This document shows, one piece after another, positions 22,869 to 31,714 of a stretch of 40,266 nucleotides of DNA. The notes below the pieces were generated by a model. It had not been told where the DNA came from and did not search any database. It was given only the letters and a program-made list of their open reading frames with translations. This DNA is from Erythrobacteraceae bacterium. GTDB taxonomy: Bacteria > Pseudomonadota > Alphaproteobacteria > Sphingomonadales > Sphingomonadaceae. Numbering within the stretch: the first letter of the stretch is position 1; each line of letters begins with the position of its first letter. The stretch is from positions 1 through 40,266 of the forward strand of contig JAIYEK010000176.1 in NCBI GenBank assembly GCA_027487015.1, given 5' to 3'. The position numbers and the translations under genes were made by a program.

Positions 22869-25800
22869 ATGAACTTCCCCCACTTCTTCATCAACCGCCC
22901 GATTTTCGCCGCGGTGCTCTCGATCCTGATCGTGATCGTGGGGGCGATCGCCTACCCGACCCTGCCGGTGGCGCAATATCCCGAGATCGCGCCGCCGACC
23001 GTGGTGGTCTCGGCAAGCTTCCCCGGCGCCTCGGCCGAGACACTGGCGGAGACCGTTGCCGCCCCGCTGGAGGAGCAGATCAACGGGGTCGAGAACATGC
23101 TCTACATGTCCTCCTCCTCGACCGGGGACGGCAATGTCGCGATCACCGTCACCTTTGCGCAAGGGACGGACGTCGACCAGGCGCAGGTGCTGGTGCAGAA
23201 CCGCGTCGCCACCGCCGAGCCGCGCCTGCCCGAGGAAGTGCGGCGCTTGGGCGTCACGGTGCGCAAGAACTCGCCCGATCTGCTGCTGGTCGCGACGCTG
23301 ATCTCGCCCGACAACCGCTACAACCAGCAATACCTCTCGAACTATGCGACGCTCCAGCTGGTCGACCGGCTGAGCCGGGTCGAGGGCGTGGGGAGCGTGC
23401 GCATCTTCGGCGGGCGCGACTATTCGATGCGGGTGTGGATCGACCCCGACCGCGCGACCTCGCTCAACCTCGACGCCGCCGAAGTCGTCGCCGCGGTGCG
23501 CGCGCAGAACGTGCAGGTCGCCGCCGGCGCGATCGGCCAGCCGCCCTACAACACCGGCGGCACTGCCTTCCAGCTCAACATCCAGACGCAAGGGCGCCTC
23601 GTCACCCCCGAACAATTCGGCGACATCATCGTCAAGCGCTTCGACGATGGCCGCCTGATCCGCCTCTCCGACGTCGCGCGGATCGAGCTTGGCGCGCAGG
23701 ATTACAGCGTCAACGCCTTCAATTCGGGGCGGCCGACCGTGGCGGTGGTGGTCTCGCAGCTCCCCGGCTCCAACGCGCTGGCAACCGCAGAGGCGGTGCG
23801 CGGCGAGCTTGAGACCGCGAAGAAGGATTTCCCCCCGGGGCTCGAATACGCGATCCCCTATGCCCCCACGACCTATATCGAGGCCTCGATCGCGGCGGTC
23901 GAGGATACGCTGATCGAAGCGATCGTGCTGGTAGCGCTGGTGGTGCTGGTGTTCCTCCAGAGCTGGCGCGCGGCGATCGTGCCGATCATCGCCATTCCGG
24001 TCTCGCTGATCGGCTCCTTCGCCTTTCTCGCCGCCTTCGGATTCAGCCTCAACAATCTCTCGCTGTTCGGGCTGGTGCTCGCCATCGGGATCGTGGTCGA
24101 CGACGCGATCGTGGTGGTCGAGAATGTCGAGCGTTTGATGGAGGAGGAAGGCCTTTCCCCGCGCGAGGCGGCGCACAAGTCGATGGACGAGGTCTCGGGC
24201 GCGCTGATCGCGATTGCGCTGGTCTTGATCGGGGTGTTCCTGCCGACCGCCTTCATTCCCGGCATTTCGGGCCAGTTCTACCGCCAGTTCGCGCTGACGA
24301 TCATGAGCGCAACGGCGATTTCGGCCTTCGTTTCGCTGACGCTGTCGCCCGCGCTCGCGGCGCTGCTCTTGAAGCCCAAGTCGCACGAGGACACTCCTCC
24401 CGCACCGGGCTGGCGCGGCTGGGGGACGCGGTTTGCGCGCGGGTTCAACCGGGCTTTCAACGGGCTGTCGGATCGCTATGGCCGGTTCACCGCACGCGCA
24501 GTGCGGGCGCTGGCGTTGATCGGCATCGCCTATGCCGCGCTGATCGGCCTCACCATGTGGCGCTTTACCGAAACGCCCTCGGGCTTCATCCCCGCGCAGG
24601 ATCAGGGCTACCTCATCGCCGTCCTGCAAATGCCCCCCGGCACCTCGCTCGAGCGGACAACCGAGGCGCTTGAGCAGGCGCAAAAGATCGCGCTCGCCAA
24701 TCCCGCCACCGCCAGCACCGTCGCCTTCGGCGGCTTCGACGGGGCGACCTTCACCAATGCACCCAATGCGGCCGCGATGTTCATCTCCCTGAAGCCCAAG
24801 GACCAGCGCCCGGGCGCCAACCAGTTGCTCGGCGAATTGAACGGCGCGCTGAGCCAGATCACCGCCGGCAGCATCTTCGTGATCCCGCCACCGCCCGTCT
24901 CGGGGATCGGAACCGGTGGGGGCTTCAAGATGATGCTCGAGGACCGCGGCGGGGCGGGCTATCAGGCGCTGGAGACGGTCGCCTTCACGATGATGGCCAA
25001 GGCCAACCAGGCGCCGGGCGTCGGCGGGGCCTTCACCACCTTCAACACCCGCACCCCGCGCCTCTACGCCGACATCGACCGCGAGCGCGCCGAGCAGCTG
25101 GGAGTGCCGCTGGAGAACGTCTTCGCTACCCTCGCGACCTATCTCGGCTCGACCTATGTCAACGACTTCAACCTGCTCGGCCGCACCTTCCGCGTTACCG
25201 CGCAGGCCGACGCGCCGTTCCGTGAGAGCGCAAGCGATATCCTGCGGCTGCGCGTGCGCTCGGACAGCGGATCGATGGTGCCGCTCTCGGCGATCATGAC
25301 GATCCGCAACGAGGGCGGGCCCTACCGCGTGGTGCGCTACAACCTCTATCCGGCCGCCGAGCTGCAGGGGAACACCCTGCCCGGCTTCTCCTCGGGCCAG
25401 TCGCTCGCCACGATGGAGGGCCTTGCCGCCGAGACCCTGCCGCAGGGCTTCGCCTTCGACTGGACCGAGCTTGCCTTTGAACAGCGCCAGGCGGGCAATA
25501 CAGGCACCCTCGCCTTCGCGCTGGCGGTGGTGTTCGTCTTCCTGCTGCTCGCGGCGCAATATGAAAGTCTGGTGCTGCCGCTGGCGGTGATCCTGATCGT
25601 GCCGATGTGCCTGCTGGCGGCGCTGCTGGGCGTCAATCTCATGGGGCTCGACAACAATATCCTGACGCAAATCGGCCTCGTGGTGCTGATAGGCTTGGCG
25701 GCCAAGAACGCGATTCTGATCGTCGAGTTCGCGCGCCAGAACGAGGAGGAGGGCAAACCGCTGCGCCAGGCCGCGATCGACGCGGCACGCCTGCGCCTGC

Positions 25801-26075
25801 GCCCGATCCTGATGACCTCGATCGCCTTCATCCTCGGCGTGCTGCCGCTGGTGCTGGGACAGGGGCCGGGCTCGGAGATGCGGCAGGCGCTGGGTGTGGC
25901 GGTGTTCTTCGGGATGCTCGGCGTCACCATCTTCGGCCTGATCTTCACGCCGACCTTCTATGTCATCGCCCGGATGTTCGGCGACTGGGCGGGCAAGCGG
26001 TTGAATCGCCGCAAGCCGCAGGCCGAGCCCGATCCGCTGCCCCCGCCCCCCGCCGCGCCGGAGGCTGGCGCATGA
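22869..26075 (+). CDS. RND efflux pump, AcrB/MexB-type (HAE1)
   Basis: 1068 residues, the usual size. The N-terminus NFPHFFINRPIFAAVLS is typical of HAE1 pumps. The proton-relay aspartates are in GIVVDDAIVVVENVERL (TM4), and the partner lysine is in GLAAKNAILIVEF (TM10). A large periplasmic loop follows each of TM1 and TM7. This is a proton-driven exporter of hydrophobic or amphiphilic drugs and toxicants. The C-terminal tail is Pro-rich. Its stop overlaps the ATG of the outer-membrane channel gene by 4 bases. Confidence 0.97.
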   Translation: MNFPHFFINRPIFAAVLSILIVIVGAIAYPTLPVAQYPEIAPPTVVVSASFPGASAETLAETVAAPLEEQINGVENMLYMSSSSTGDGNVAITVTFAQGTDVDQAQVLVQNRVATAEPRLPEEVRRLGVTVRKNSPDLLLVATLISPDNRYNQQYLSNYATLQLVDRLSRVEGVGSVRIFGGRDYSMRVWIDPDRATSLNLDAAEVVAAVRAQNVQVAAGAIGQPPYNTGGTAFQLNIQTQGRLVTPEQFGDIIVKRFDDGRLIRLSDVARIELGAQDYSVNAFNSGRPTVAVVVSQLPGSNALATAEAVRGELETAKKDFPPGLEYAIPYAPTTYIEASIAAVEDTLIEAIVLVALVVLVFLQSWRAAIVPIIAIPVSLIGSFAFLAAFGFSLNNLSLFGLVLAIGIVVDDAIVVVENVERLMEEEGLSPREAAHKSMDEVSGALIAIALVLIGVFLPTAFIPGISGQFYRQFALTIMSATAISAFVSLTLSPALAALLLKPKSHEDTPPAPGWRGWGTRFARGFNRAFNGLSDRYGRFTARAVRALALIGIAYAALIGLTMWRFTETPSGFIPAQDQGYLIAVLQMPPGTSLERTTEALEQAQKIALANPATASTVAFGGFDGATFTNAPNAAAMFISLKPKDQRPGANQLLGELNGALSQITAGSIFVIPPPPVSGIGTGGGFKMMLEDRGGAGYQALETVAFTMMAKANQAPGVGGAFTTFNTRTPRLYADIDRERAEQLGVPLENVFATLATYLGSTYVNDFNLLGRTFRVTAQADAPFRESASDILRLRVRSDSGSMVPLSAIMTIRNEGGPYRVVRYNLYPAAELQGNTLPGFSSGQSLATMEGLAAETLPQGFAFDWTELAFEQRQAGNTGTLAFALAVVFVFLLLAAQYESLVLPLAVILIVPMCLLAALLGVNLMGLDNNILTQIGLVVLIGLAAKNAILIVEFARQNEEEGKPLRQAAIDAARLRLRPILMTSIAFILGVLPLVLGQGPGSEMRQALGVAVFFGMLGVTIFGLIFTPTFYVIARMFGDWAGKRLNRRKPQAEPDPLPPPPAAPEAGA

Positions 26076-27514
26076 GCCGCGTGCGCGCGCTTCTCCCGCT
26101 GGCCGCTGCGCTCGGCCTTGGCGGCTGCATGGTCGGCCCCGACTACGCCGAGCCCCCCGCCCCCGGCGGCCCGGCCCCGCGCCTGATCGAGGCCGACGCT
26201 GCGACCACCACGCCCTCCCCGCTCCCGCCGCAATGGTGGCGCTTGTTCGGCGACCCGGTGCTCGACGGTCTCGTCACCCGCGCCTTGGAGCGCAACACCG
26301 ATCTGCGCGTCGCCGCCGCCAACCTCCAGCGCGCCCGCGCTCTGGTGTCGGAAGCGCGCGCGGGTCAGCTGCCCTCGACCACCCTCAATGCCCAATATGT
26401 CCGCCAGCGCTTCGGCGGGCAGGTGTTCAACGCGATCGGCAACGTGCCCGTCGTCACCACCGATTTCTTCACCACTGGGATCGACGCAAGTTACGAAGTC
26501 GACCTGTTCGGCGGAGCGAGCCGCGCGGTGCGCGCTGCGGTCGCCGATGCTCAGGCCGCGCAGGCGCAGGTCGATGCCGCGCGGGTCGCGGTCGCGGCCG
26601 AAACCGCGCGAACCTACGCCGAGGGCTGCGCGCTCGCGATCAGAGTGCGGACCGCCGAGGAGACCGTCGCGCTCTCCCGCCGCTCGCTCGCGCTCATCGA
26701 TACGAGCCGCAAGGCCGGCTATGCCGACGCGCGCGACGTCGCTGCTGCGCGCACCATCCTCGCCCAGGCCGAAGCCGCGCTGCCGCAGCTGGTCGCCGAG
26801 CGCCGCGCCTCGCTCTATGCGCTCGCTTTTCTCACTGGCGATGCTCCCGAGGACGTGTCCGAGACGGCCGCCGCCTGCGCCGCCGTCCCCGCCCTTGCCG
26901 CGCCGCTGCCGGTGGGTGACGGGCAGGCACTCCTCGCGCGCCGCCCCGATATCCGCGTCGCCGAGCGCAGCCTCGCCCGTGATACCGAACGCGTGGGCGT
27001 CGCGGTGGCGGCGCTCTACCCCCAGATCAGGCTGCTCGGCACGCCCTCACTGGGCGCGGCGCGGCCCGGCGATCTCGGCTCTTCGGCGAGCTTCGGCTTC
27101 TCGATCGGGCCCGCGATCAGCTGGAACTTCCCCTTCAACGGCGCCGCGCGCGCGCAGATCCGCGCCGCCAAGGCCGACACCGAGGCCTCTCTCGCCCGCT
27201 TCGATGCTGCGGTGCTCGGCGCGCTGCAGGAGACCGAGCAGGCGCTCGCGCGGCTCGCCGGTGCGCTCGAGGCCGAGGCGCGGCTGCGCGAGGCGGCCGA
27301 TGCTGCGCGTGAGACCGCGCGGCTCACCGAACTGCGCTACAAAGCCGGGAGCGACGATGCGCTCCGCCTTATCCAAGTGCAGCGCGAATGGCGCGCCGCC
27401 GAGGCCGCCTTTGCCGAGGCCGCAGGCGCCCGCGCCGCCGCACAGGTGAGCGTCTTCCGCGCGCTCGGCGGCGGGTGGGAGACGCCCGCGCCCGCCCCTT
27501 CCACGCAGTCCTGA
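26072..27514 (+). CDS. NodT/OprM-type outer-membrane efflux lipoprotein
   Basis: 480 residues. The lipobox LGLGGC places the acylated Cys at 19, followed by MVGPDY, the classic start of NodT-family channels. Two long Ala-rich helical repeats (about 170-250 and 370-450) make up the TolC-like tunnel, with LRVAAANLQRARA and ELRYKAGSDDALRLIQVQR as repeat motifs. It completes the tripartite pump. The ATG overlaps the pump gene stop (26072-26075). A G7/C6 inverted repeat (27519-27541) just after the stop may help terminate transcription. Confidence 0.95.
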   Translation: MSRVRALLPLAAALGLGGCMVGPDYAEPPAPGGPAPRLIEADAATTTPSPLPPQWWRLFGDPVLDGLVTRALERNTDLRVAAANLQRARALVSEARAGQLPSTTLNAQYVRQRFGGQVFNAIGNVPVVTTDFFTTGIDASYEVDLFGGASRAVRAAVADAQAAQAQVDAARVAVAAETARTYAEGCALAIRVRTAEETVALSRRSLALIDTSRKAGYADARDVAAARTILAQAEAALPQLVAERRASLYALAFLTGDAPEDVSETAAACAAVPALAAPLPVGDGQALLARRPDIRVAERSLARDTERVGVAVAALYPQIRLLGTPSLGAARPGDLGSSASFGFSIGPAISWNFPFNGAARAQIRAAKADTEASLARFDAAVLGALQETEQALARLAGALEAEARLREAADAARETARLTELRYKAGSDDALRLIQVQREWRAAEAAFAEAAGARAAAQVSVFRALGGGWETPAPAPSTQS

Positions 27515-27518
27515 CAGC

Positions 27519-27541
27519 GGGGGGGCAACACCGCTCCCCCC
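27519..27541 (+). terminator. Possible weak terminator after the RND operon
   Basis: A run of seven G (27519-27525) can pair with six C (27536-27541) across a 10-base loop. It starts 5 bases after the channel-gene stop. An alternative AGCGG/CCGCT pairing competes. The T-tract is minimal. Confidence 0.3.
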
Positions 27542-27660
27542 TTCAAGGCGCAGGCCGCGCCCCCCTCGGGTGAATCTCCCGCCCCCCGAAAGAGCCGGGG
27601 TCCAGCGCTTGCCAGAGCCCCCCTCTGAGAGGATCATCAGCGGCGAAGGACAGCCCGCCG

Positions 27661-28443
27661 ATGAACCAGCTCGCGATCATTCCCAGGCCCTGCAGCATCG
27701 CTCGCCATGCTGCACTCCCGCCCCGTGCCATGCCCTTTTCCGGCGCCGCCGATCATCAACACGCCGTGGCGCTGTTCCGGATCGGCGAGGCGGACCGGAT
27801 CGATCGCCGCGTCAGTGCCCGCGCGCTGCGCACCGCCTGCGCGCCGAGCGAGGCGGCGGCCGAGGGCTGGTTCGGGGTGCATTTCGACGCGCCCCTGCTC
27901 GCCGCGGCCGAAGCAGCTCACGGGGTGCGTTTCGAGACCCTGCCCGAGATCACCGATCCCGAGACCCACGCGCTCGCCGCGATGATCCACACAGCGTCGA
28001 CCAGCGAGGCCGAGCCCGATCCGCAGTTGCTCGAAGCGCTGCGCCATGTGCTGCTGTGGCGGCTGCTGATGCTCGCCGGGCAGCGCCAGCGGCAGGGTGA
28101 GGCGCGCGGCGGGTTGGCCCCGTGGCAGGCGCGGCGCACTGCCGATTTCCTCGCAGCCAATATCGAGCGGCGCGTGCCGCTTTGCGAGCTCGCCGCGATC
28201 GCCCGGCTCTCCCCCTTCCACTTCGCGCGCGCCTTTGCCCGCACCATGGGGATGCCGCCCTATCGCTACCAGCAGAAGCTGCGGATCGCGCGCGCCGCCG
28301 AACTGCTGGCGGAGAGCGACATGCGGATCATCGAGATCGCGCTGGCGGTGGGCTACGAGACCCCGCAGGCACTGGCGCGGGTGTTCGTACAGCAGCACGG
28401 CATGACGCCGTCGGAATGGCGCCGCGAGCACGCCCAGCGCTAG
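27661..28443 (+). CDS. AraC-family transcriptional regulator
   Basis: 260 residues. The last 100 hold the two AraC helix-turn-helix units, LCELAAIARLSPFHFARAFA and IIEIALAVGYETPQALARVF, then GMTPSEWRR. The N-terminal 150 residues are a divergent sensor region. AAGGA lies 10 bases before the ATG at 27661; an in-frame ATG at 27730 is an alternative. An 11-base palindrome (CCTCTGAGAGG, 27622-27632) lies in the leader and could be an autoregulatory site. It converges on a second AraC gene with which it shares CTAG at the stop. Confidence 0.9.
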   Translation: MNQLAIIPRPCSIARHAALPPRAMPFSGAADHQHAVALFRIGEADRIDRRVSARALRTACAPSEAAAEGWFGVHFDAPLLAAAEAAHGVRFETLPEITDPETHALAAMIHTASTSEAEPDPQLLEALRHVLLWRLLMLAGQRQRQGEARGGLAPWQARRTADFLAANIERRVPLCELAAIARLSPFHFARAFARTMGMPPYRYQQKLRIARAAELLAESDMRIIEIALAVGYETPQALARVFVQQHGMTPSEWRREHAQR

Positions 28444-29318
28444 CCGGCGTGGGCGCGGCGCCACTGGCTGGGGCTCGTGCCCGCCTCGGCCCGGAACATC
28501 CGCGCGAAGGCCTGGGGCGTGTCATAGCCCACCGTGAGCGCAATCTCGGTCACCGGCAGATCGGTTGTCGCGAGCAGCACGCAGGCGCGCTCCACCCGCA
28601 GCTGGCGCAGATAGGCATAGGGCGAGGCGCCGGCCGATTGCTTGAACATCCGGGTGAAGTGGAACGGCGAAAGCCCGACCAGCGCCGCGAGCTCGGAAAG
28701 TGAGGTGTCGCGCGCGAGGTGATCGTGCATGAAGTCGCGCACCCGCCGCTCGGCCCAGGGCGCAAGGCCGCCGCGCGCCTGCACCGCAGCACCCTCGGCC
28801 GCGCGGGCGAGCAGAGCGAGCACCTGCAGCGCCATGCTCTCGGCCAGCAGCCGCCCGCCGCCCCGATCGGCGGCATCGGCCCACATCCGGTCGAGCAGGC
28901 CGCCAAGCTGCGGTAGCCCAAAGGGTCCATCATGGAGCCGCCCGAAATCGAATGCATCGCGGCCCGGGCGGGCTTCCTCCAGAACCTCGCGAAAATGCGA
29001 TGCCTCGAAGCCGAACACCCTGATGCGGTGCGGCACGAACACCTCGATCTCGGAGGCAAAGCCGGGCGGAACCAGCGCAAAGCCCCCCCGCCCGATAGTT
29101 GTGTGCTTCCGGCCGCCGCCAAAATCTGAGTGTTGATCGATGTTGTTGCTGAGCGGCTGCACGAGCACGAGAGATGACGTCGCCGGATCGGACATGTCGC
29201 CGCCAGGTTGCGCGGTCTCGAACAGAGCCAGCGCGTCGCCCGCCGACTTGCGCTCGGTCACATAGGGCGCGAGCCGCCCGGTGCGCATCCATTCGTCATA
29301 GCTGGTCAGAGCGTCCAT
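28440..29318 (-). CDS. AraC-family transcriptional regulator with cupin-like sensor domain
   Basis: 292 residues. The C-terminal domain has LSELAALVGLSPFHFTRMFK and VTEIALTVGYDTPQAFARMF followed by GTSPSQWRR, closely resembling the convergent AraC protein at 27661. The N-terminal half includes a beta-rich, cupin-like segment (GRGGFALVPPGFASEIEVF). The ATG at 29318 has a GGGGGGG ribosome-binding stretch 6 bases upstream; longer in-frame extension reaches 29504 but crosses low-coding sequence. Regulated genes are not evident; the AT-rich region upstream separates it from a divergent beta-propeller gene. Confidence 0.9.
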   Translation of the reverse strand: MDALTSYDEWMRTGRLAPYVTERKSAGDALALFETAQPGGDMSDPATSSLVLVQPLSNNIDQHSDFGGGRKHTTIGRGGFALVPPGFASEIEVFVPHRIRVFGFEASHFREVLEEARPGRDAFDFGRLHDGPFGLPQLGGLLDRMWADAADRGGGRLLAESMALQVLALLARAAEGAAVQARGGLAPWAERRVRDFMHDHLARDTSLSELAALVGLSPFHFTRMFKQSAGASPYAYLRQLRVERACVLLATTDLPVTEIALTVGYDTPQAFARMFRAEAGTSPSQWRRAHAG

Positions 29319-29768
29319 CGTTTGCCCCCCCGGACGGCGAGTTTCAAACGATTGGCTATCACTCTGCGTCCAAAGCGTCTCGCCCTTGAGCGCTCGGAGA
29401 CGCCGCGCACGGGCCCGCGGGGCGCGTTTGCCGCAATTGCGGTTAAGTCGGGTCGCCTCGGAACAACCGCGCGCCGGGCAGCGCCGGATCCGCGCGAAGA
29501 CCAAGTCGACAGATCTTTGGCAAGGGCCTAAAGCCTTGGCGGCCGGTTTTCATCAATTGACTACGACCCAAAGATACGCATCGGGCCAATATGACGAAGA
29601 ATCGCGCTCTGATACTCGGGCCGAGAAATCATAAGTTGATGTCACCCGAATTGTATAGTTTGATTGACTATCGAAAAATCCGAGATAATCTCAGTTTCGA
29701 ACTTTTGATGTCAGTTTTTTCGTAGTGCGATACTTATATTCCCGATCGATATGGTGAAAGGCGCTCAA
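29319..29768. other. 450-base intergenic region with AT-rich core
   Basis: No gene could be supported. The half next to the AraC gene has normal GC-rich composition. From about 29530 to 29750 the DNA is strikingly AT-rich for this window. It contains two copies of ATTGACTA (29556-29563 and 29663-29670) and a candidate promoter for the rightward beta-propeller gene. The AraC gene (leftward) and the propeller gene (rightward) both read away from it. Confidence 0.7.
29664..29691 (+). promoter_or_regulatory. Candidate sigma-70-like promoter of the beta-propeller gene
   Basis: TTGACT (29664-29669) and TAATCT (29686-29691) are separated by 16 bases in the AT-rich gap. A start near 29698 would give a leader of about 70 bases before the ATG at 29769. 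Confidence 0.35.
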
Positions 29769-30791
29769 ATGGCTGTTCCCCCCAAGCTGATTGCTTATGT
29801 AACGAACGCAAATGACAATGGCGTCTCACTCAAGGTCGGATCGGTGATTCCGGTCGATCTCGGTGCCGGGACCCCGCTCAAGCCCATCCGCATATTCGGA
29901 CGCACCATGAGCGATGGGTCGGGGACCAATGCCATCATCGTCACCGCGGATGGCAAAACCGCATTCGTCAGCAACGAGTTCACGAATGCTCCGGCGGGAT
30001 CAGTCTCCCGGATCGATCTGGCGTCAGGCAAGGTCCGCTGGTCGGTCACCGTGGGCGCCGAGCCGGTCGACATCGAATTCGTGCCGGGCACCCACGAGGA
30101 ATGGGCGTGGGTCGCGAATTACAAGGACCAGACAATCACCACGCTGAACGTCGACAAAGGCGAGGTGGGCGCGAGTATCAAGGTGCCGGGCCTGGGGCCC
30201 AATACGGTCGCCTTCACGCCCGACGGAGCCTTTTGCTATGTCGCGAACTGGCAGACCGACAACCCGGCTGGCAGCAGCGTGACGGTGATCGAGGTCACTG
30301 AAAACGGCGCGTCGGGGAAAGTCCTGCTGTCGCTTCCGGTCGGGCTCAACCCGAACTGGGTGACCTTCACCAAGGATGGAGCGACTGCCTATGTCGCCAA
30401 CAAGGGCAGCAGCAGCCTGACGCCGATCGATGTCGCCACGAACACGCCCGGGGCCGCCATCACCTTGCCCGGACCGCCGATCCAGATCGAGCGCAGCCCC
30501 GACGGCAGCTTTGCTTACATCGCGATTGCCGGAGATAAAATCGATGCCGTCGTGCGGCTCGACCTCACCACCATTCCTGCCACGGTCGGGCCGACGATCC
30601 ATCTCGTCAACAAGTCCCAGCCGCACTGGATCGGCTTCACGCCCGACGGGACCACGGCCTATATCGTGGGCAATGGCAACAGCACGCTGACACCGATCAC
30701 GGTCGCAGGCGATGTGATGGGCCAGCCGATAACCGTCGCGACGGGCTCGTCCGCGGATATCCTCGACATCGCGATCGTGGCGGCCGACTAG
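29769..30791 (+). CDS. YVTN-type beta-propeller repeat protein without signal peptide
   Basis: 340 residues composed of six or seven repeats of about 45-50 residues with the pattern hhhTPDGxxAYVAN, for example VAFTPDGAFCYVANW, VTFTKDGATAYVANK and IGFTPDGTTAYIVGN. This is the YVTN/NHL-like propeller seen in surface-layer and electron-transfer proteins. Unusually, there is no signal peptide: the protein begins MAVPPKLIAYVTNAND. The ATG at 29769 has GAAAGG 7 bases upstream, favouring it over the ATG at 29751. A cytoplasmic scaffold, or a protein exported by a leaderless route, is possible. Its TAG shares a CTAG with the convergent csaA stop. Confidence 0.85.
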   Translation: MAVPPKLIAYVTNANDNGVSLKVGSVIPVDLGAGTPLKPIRIFGRTMSDGSGTNAIIVTADGKTAFVSNEFTNAPAGSVSRIDLASGKVRWSVTVGAEPVDIEFVPGTHEEWAWVANYKDQTITTLNVDKGEVGASIKVPGLGPNTVAFTPDGAFCYVANWQTDNPAGSSVTVIEVTENGASGKVLLSLPVGLNPNWVTFTKDGATAYVANKGSSSLTPIDVATNTPGAAITLPGPPIQIERSPDGSFAYIAIAGDKIDAVVRLDLTTIPATVGPTIHLVNKSQPHWIGFTPDGTTAYIVGNGNSTLTPITVAGDVMGQPITVATGSSADILDIAIVAAD

Positions 30792-31159
30792 AACAGCCGC
30801 GCGCCCGGCGGCACGTCGCTGTCGGGCGCGAAGAGCACAACCCGGCCTTGCGCGTCCGGGAAACCCAGCGTCAGCACCTCGGACATGAACTTGCCGATCT
30901 GGCGCGGGGGGAAGTTGACCACGGCGGCTACCATCCGCCCCTCCAGCTCCTCCGGCGTGTAGAGCTCCGCGATCTGCGCCGAGGAGCGCTTCACGCCCAC
31001 GCCCTCGCCGAAGTCGATGGTGAGCTTGAGCGACGGCTTCCTCGCCACGGGGAACGGCTCGGCGCGGATGACGCGGCCGGCCCGGATGTCGACCTTGAGG
31101 AAGTCGTCGAAGCCGATCGCTTCGGCAGGCGGCGCGGCGGGATCGTGGAGAAGGTGCAT
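30788..31159 (-). CDS. csaA: CsaA-type tRNA-binding-domain protein
   Basis: 123 residues, a stand-alone OB-fold tRNA-binding domain as in Bacillus CsaA and the C-terminal domain of MetRS. The motifs FLKVDIRAGRVIRAEPFP, AQIAELYTPEEL, GRMVAAVVNFPPRQIGKFMSE (split across residues 75-95) and a closing LFAPDSDVPPGARLF are diagnostic. CsaA has chaperone-like activity for secretion and binds tRNA. It is convergent with the propeller gene, sharing CTAG, and divergent from the first MAPEG gene. Confidence 0.93.
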   Translation of the reverse strand: MHLLHDPAAPPAEAIGFDDFLKVDIRAGRVIRAEPFPVARKPSLKLTIDFGEGVGVKRSSAQIAELYTPEELEGRMVAAVVNFPPRQIGKFMSEVLTLGFPDAQGRVVLFAPDSDVPPGARLF

Positions 31160-31251
31160 GGCGCAAAGCTAACGTGGATGGGTTGCATTTGACAATCCAT
31201 CACAGCCCCCGCAGTCTGTGCGGCGAAGAGAGGCTCAAAGGGGATCAACCG

Positions 31252-31701
31252 ATGCAAGCGCAAATACTCGCGCCCGCCGCCGTGCTGGCGGTGTGGTCGC
31301 TCGTGATGCTGTTCTGGATGGCCGGGGTGCGGCTGCCGGCGATGAAGAAGGCCGGGATCGACATGGGCGCAAGGCCCGGCGGCCGCGGGCAGGACCTTGA
31401 AGGCGTGGTCGAGCCGAAGGTGAACTGGCCCGCGCACAACTATTCCCACCTGATGGAGCAGCCGACGGTGTTCTACCCGGTGGTGGTGATCCTCGCGGTG
31501 ATGGGCGCTGGGCCGATCGATGTGGCGCTGGCGTGGGCCTATGTGGGCCTGCGGATCATCCATTCGATCTGGCAGTCGACGGTCAACACCGTGACGGTGC
31601 GTTTCGTGCTGTTCATGCTCGCGAGCTTCTCGCTGGTGGCGCTGGCGATCCGCGCGGCGGTGGCGACGCTGCTGGCCGACCCTTCCGCACTTCCGGCATA
31701 A
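31252..31701 (+). CDS. MAPEG-family membrane protein
   Basis: 149 residues with four hydrophobic helices. HNYSHLMEQPTVFYPVVVIL and GLRIIHSIWQ carry the MAPEG signature residues (Asn/Glu in helix 2, Arg-His in helix 3). MAPEG proteins include microsomal glutathione transferases, but many bacterial members are uncharacterised. AAAGGGG lies 8 bases before the ATG. A second MAPEG gene starts 13 bases after its stop, so the two are probably a duplicated pair in one operon. Confidence 0.9.
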   Translation: MQAQILAPAAVLAVWSLVMLFWMAGVRLPAMKKAGIDMGARPGGRGQDLEGVVEPKVNWPAHNYSHLMEQPTVFYPVVVILAVMGAGPIDVALAWAYVGLRIIHSIWQSTVNTVTVRFVLFMLASFSLVALAIRAAVATLLADPSALPA

Positions 31702-31714
31702 GGAGACCAACACC

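Noticed and set aside
22812-25670. Very long antisense open frame opposite the RND pump gene (similar ones at 11823-14342 and 37704-40079)
   Set aside because: Rich in Arg, Gly and His with no domain; long antisense frames are expected opposite GC-rich genes.
27622-27632. CTGAGA within CCTCTGAGAGG as a thiamin-pyrophosphate riboswitch
   Set aside because: The flanking TPP consensus is absent and the motif is simply a short palindrome before an AraC gene.
29441-29447. Third GGTTAAG copy as another CtrA site
   Set aside because: It is isolated, lies within the GC-rich leader of the AraC gene, and lacks the extended TTAACCAT form or a nearby promoter.
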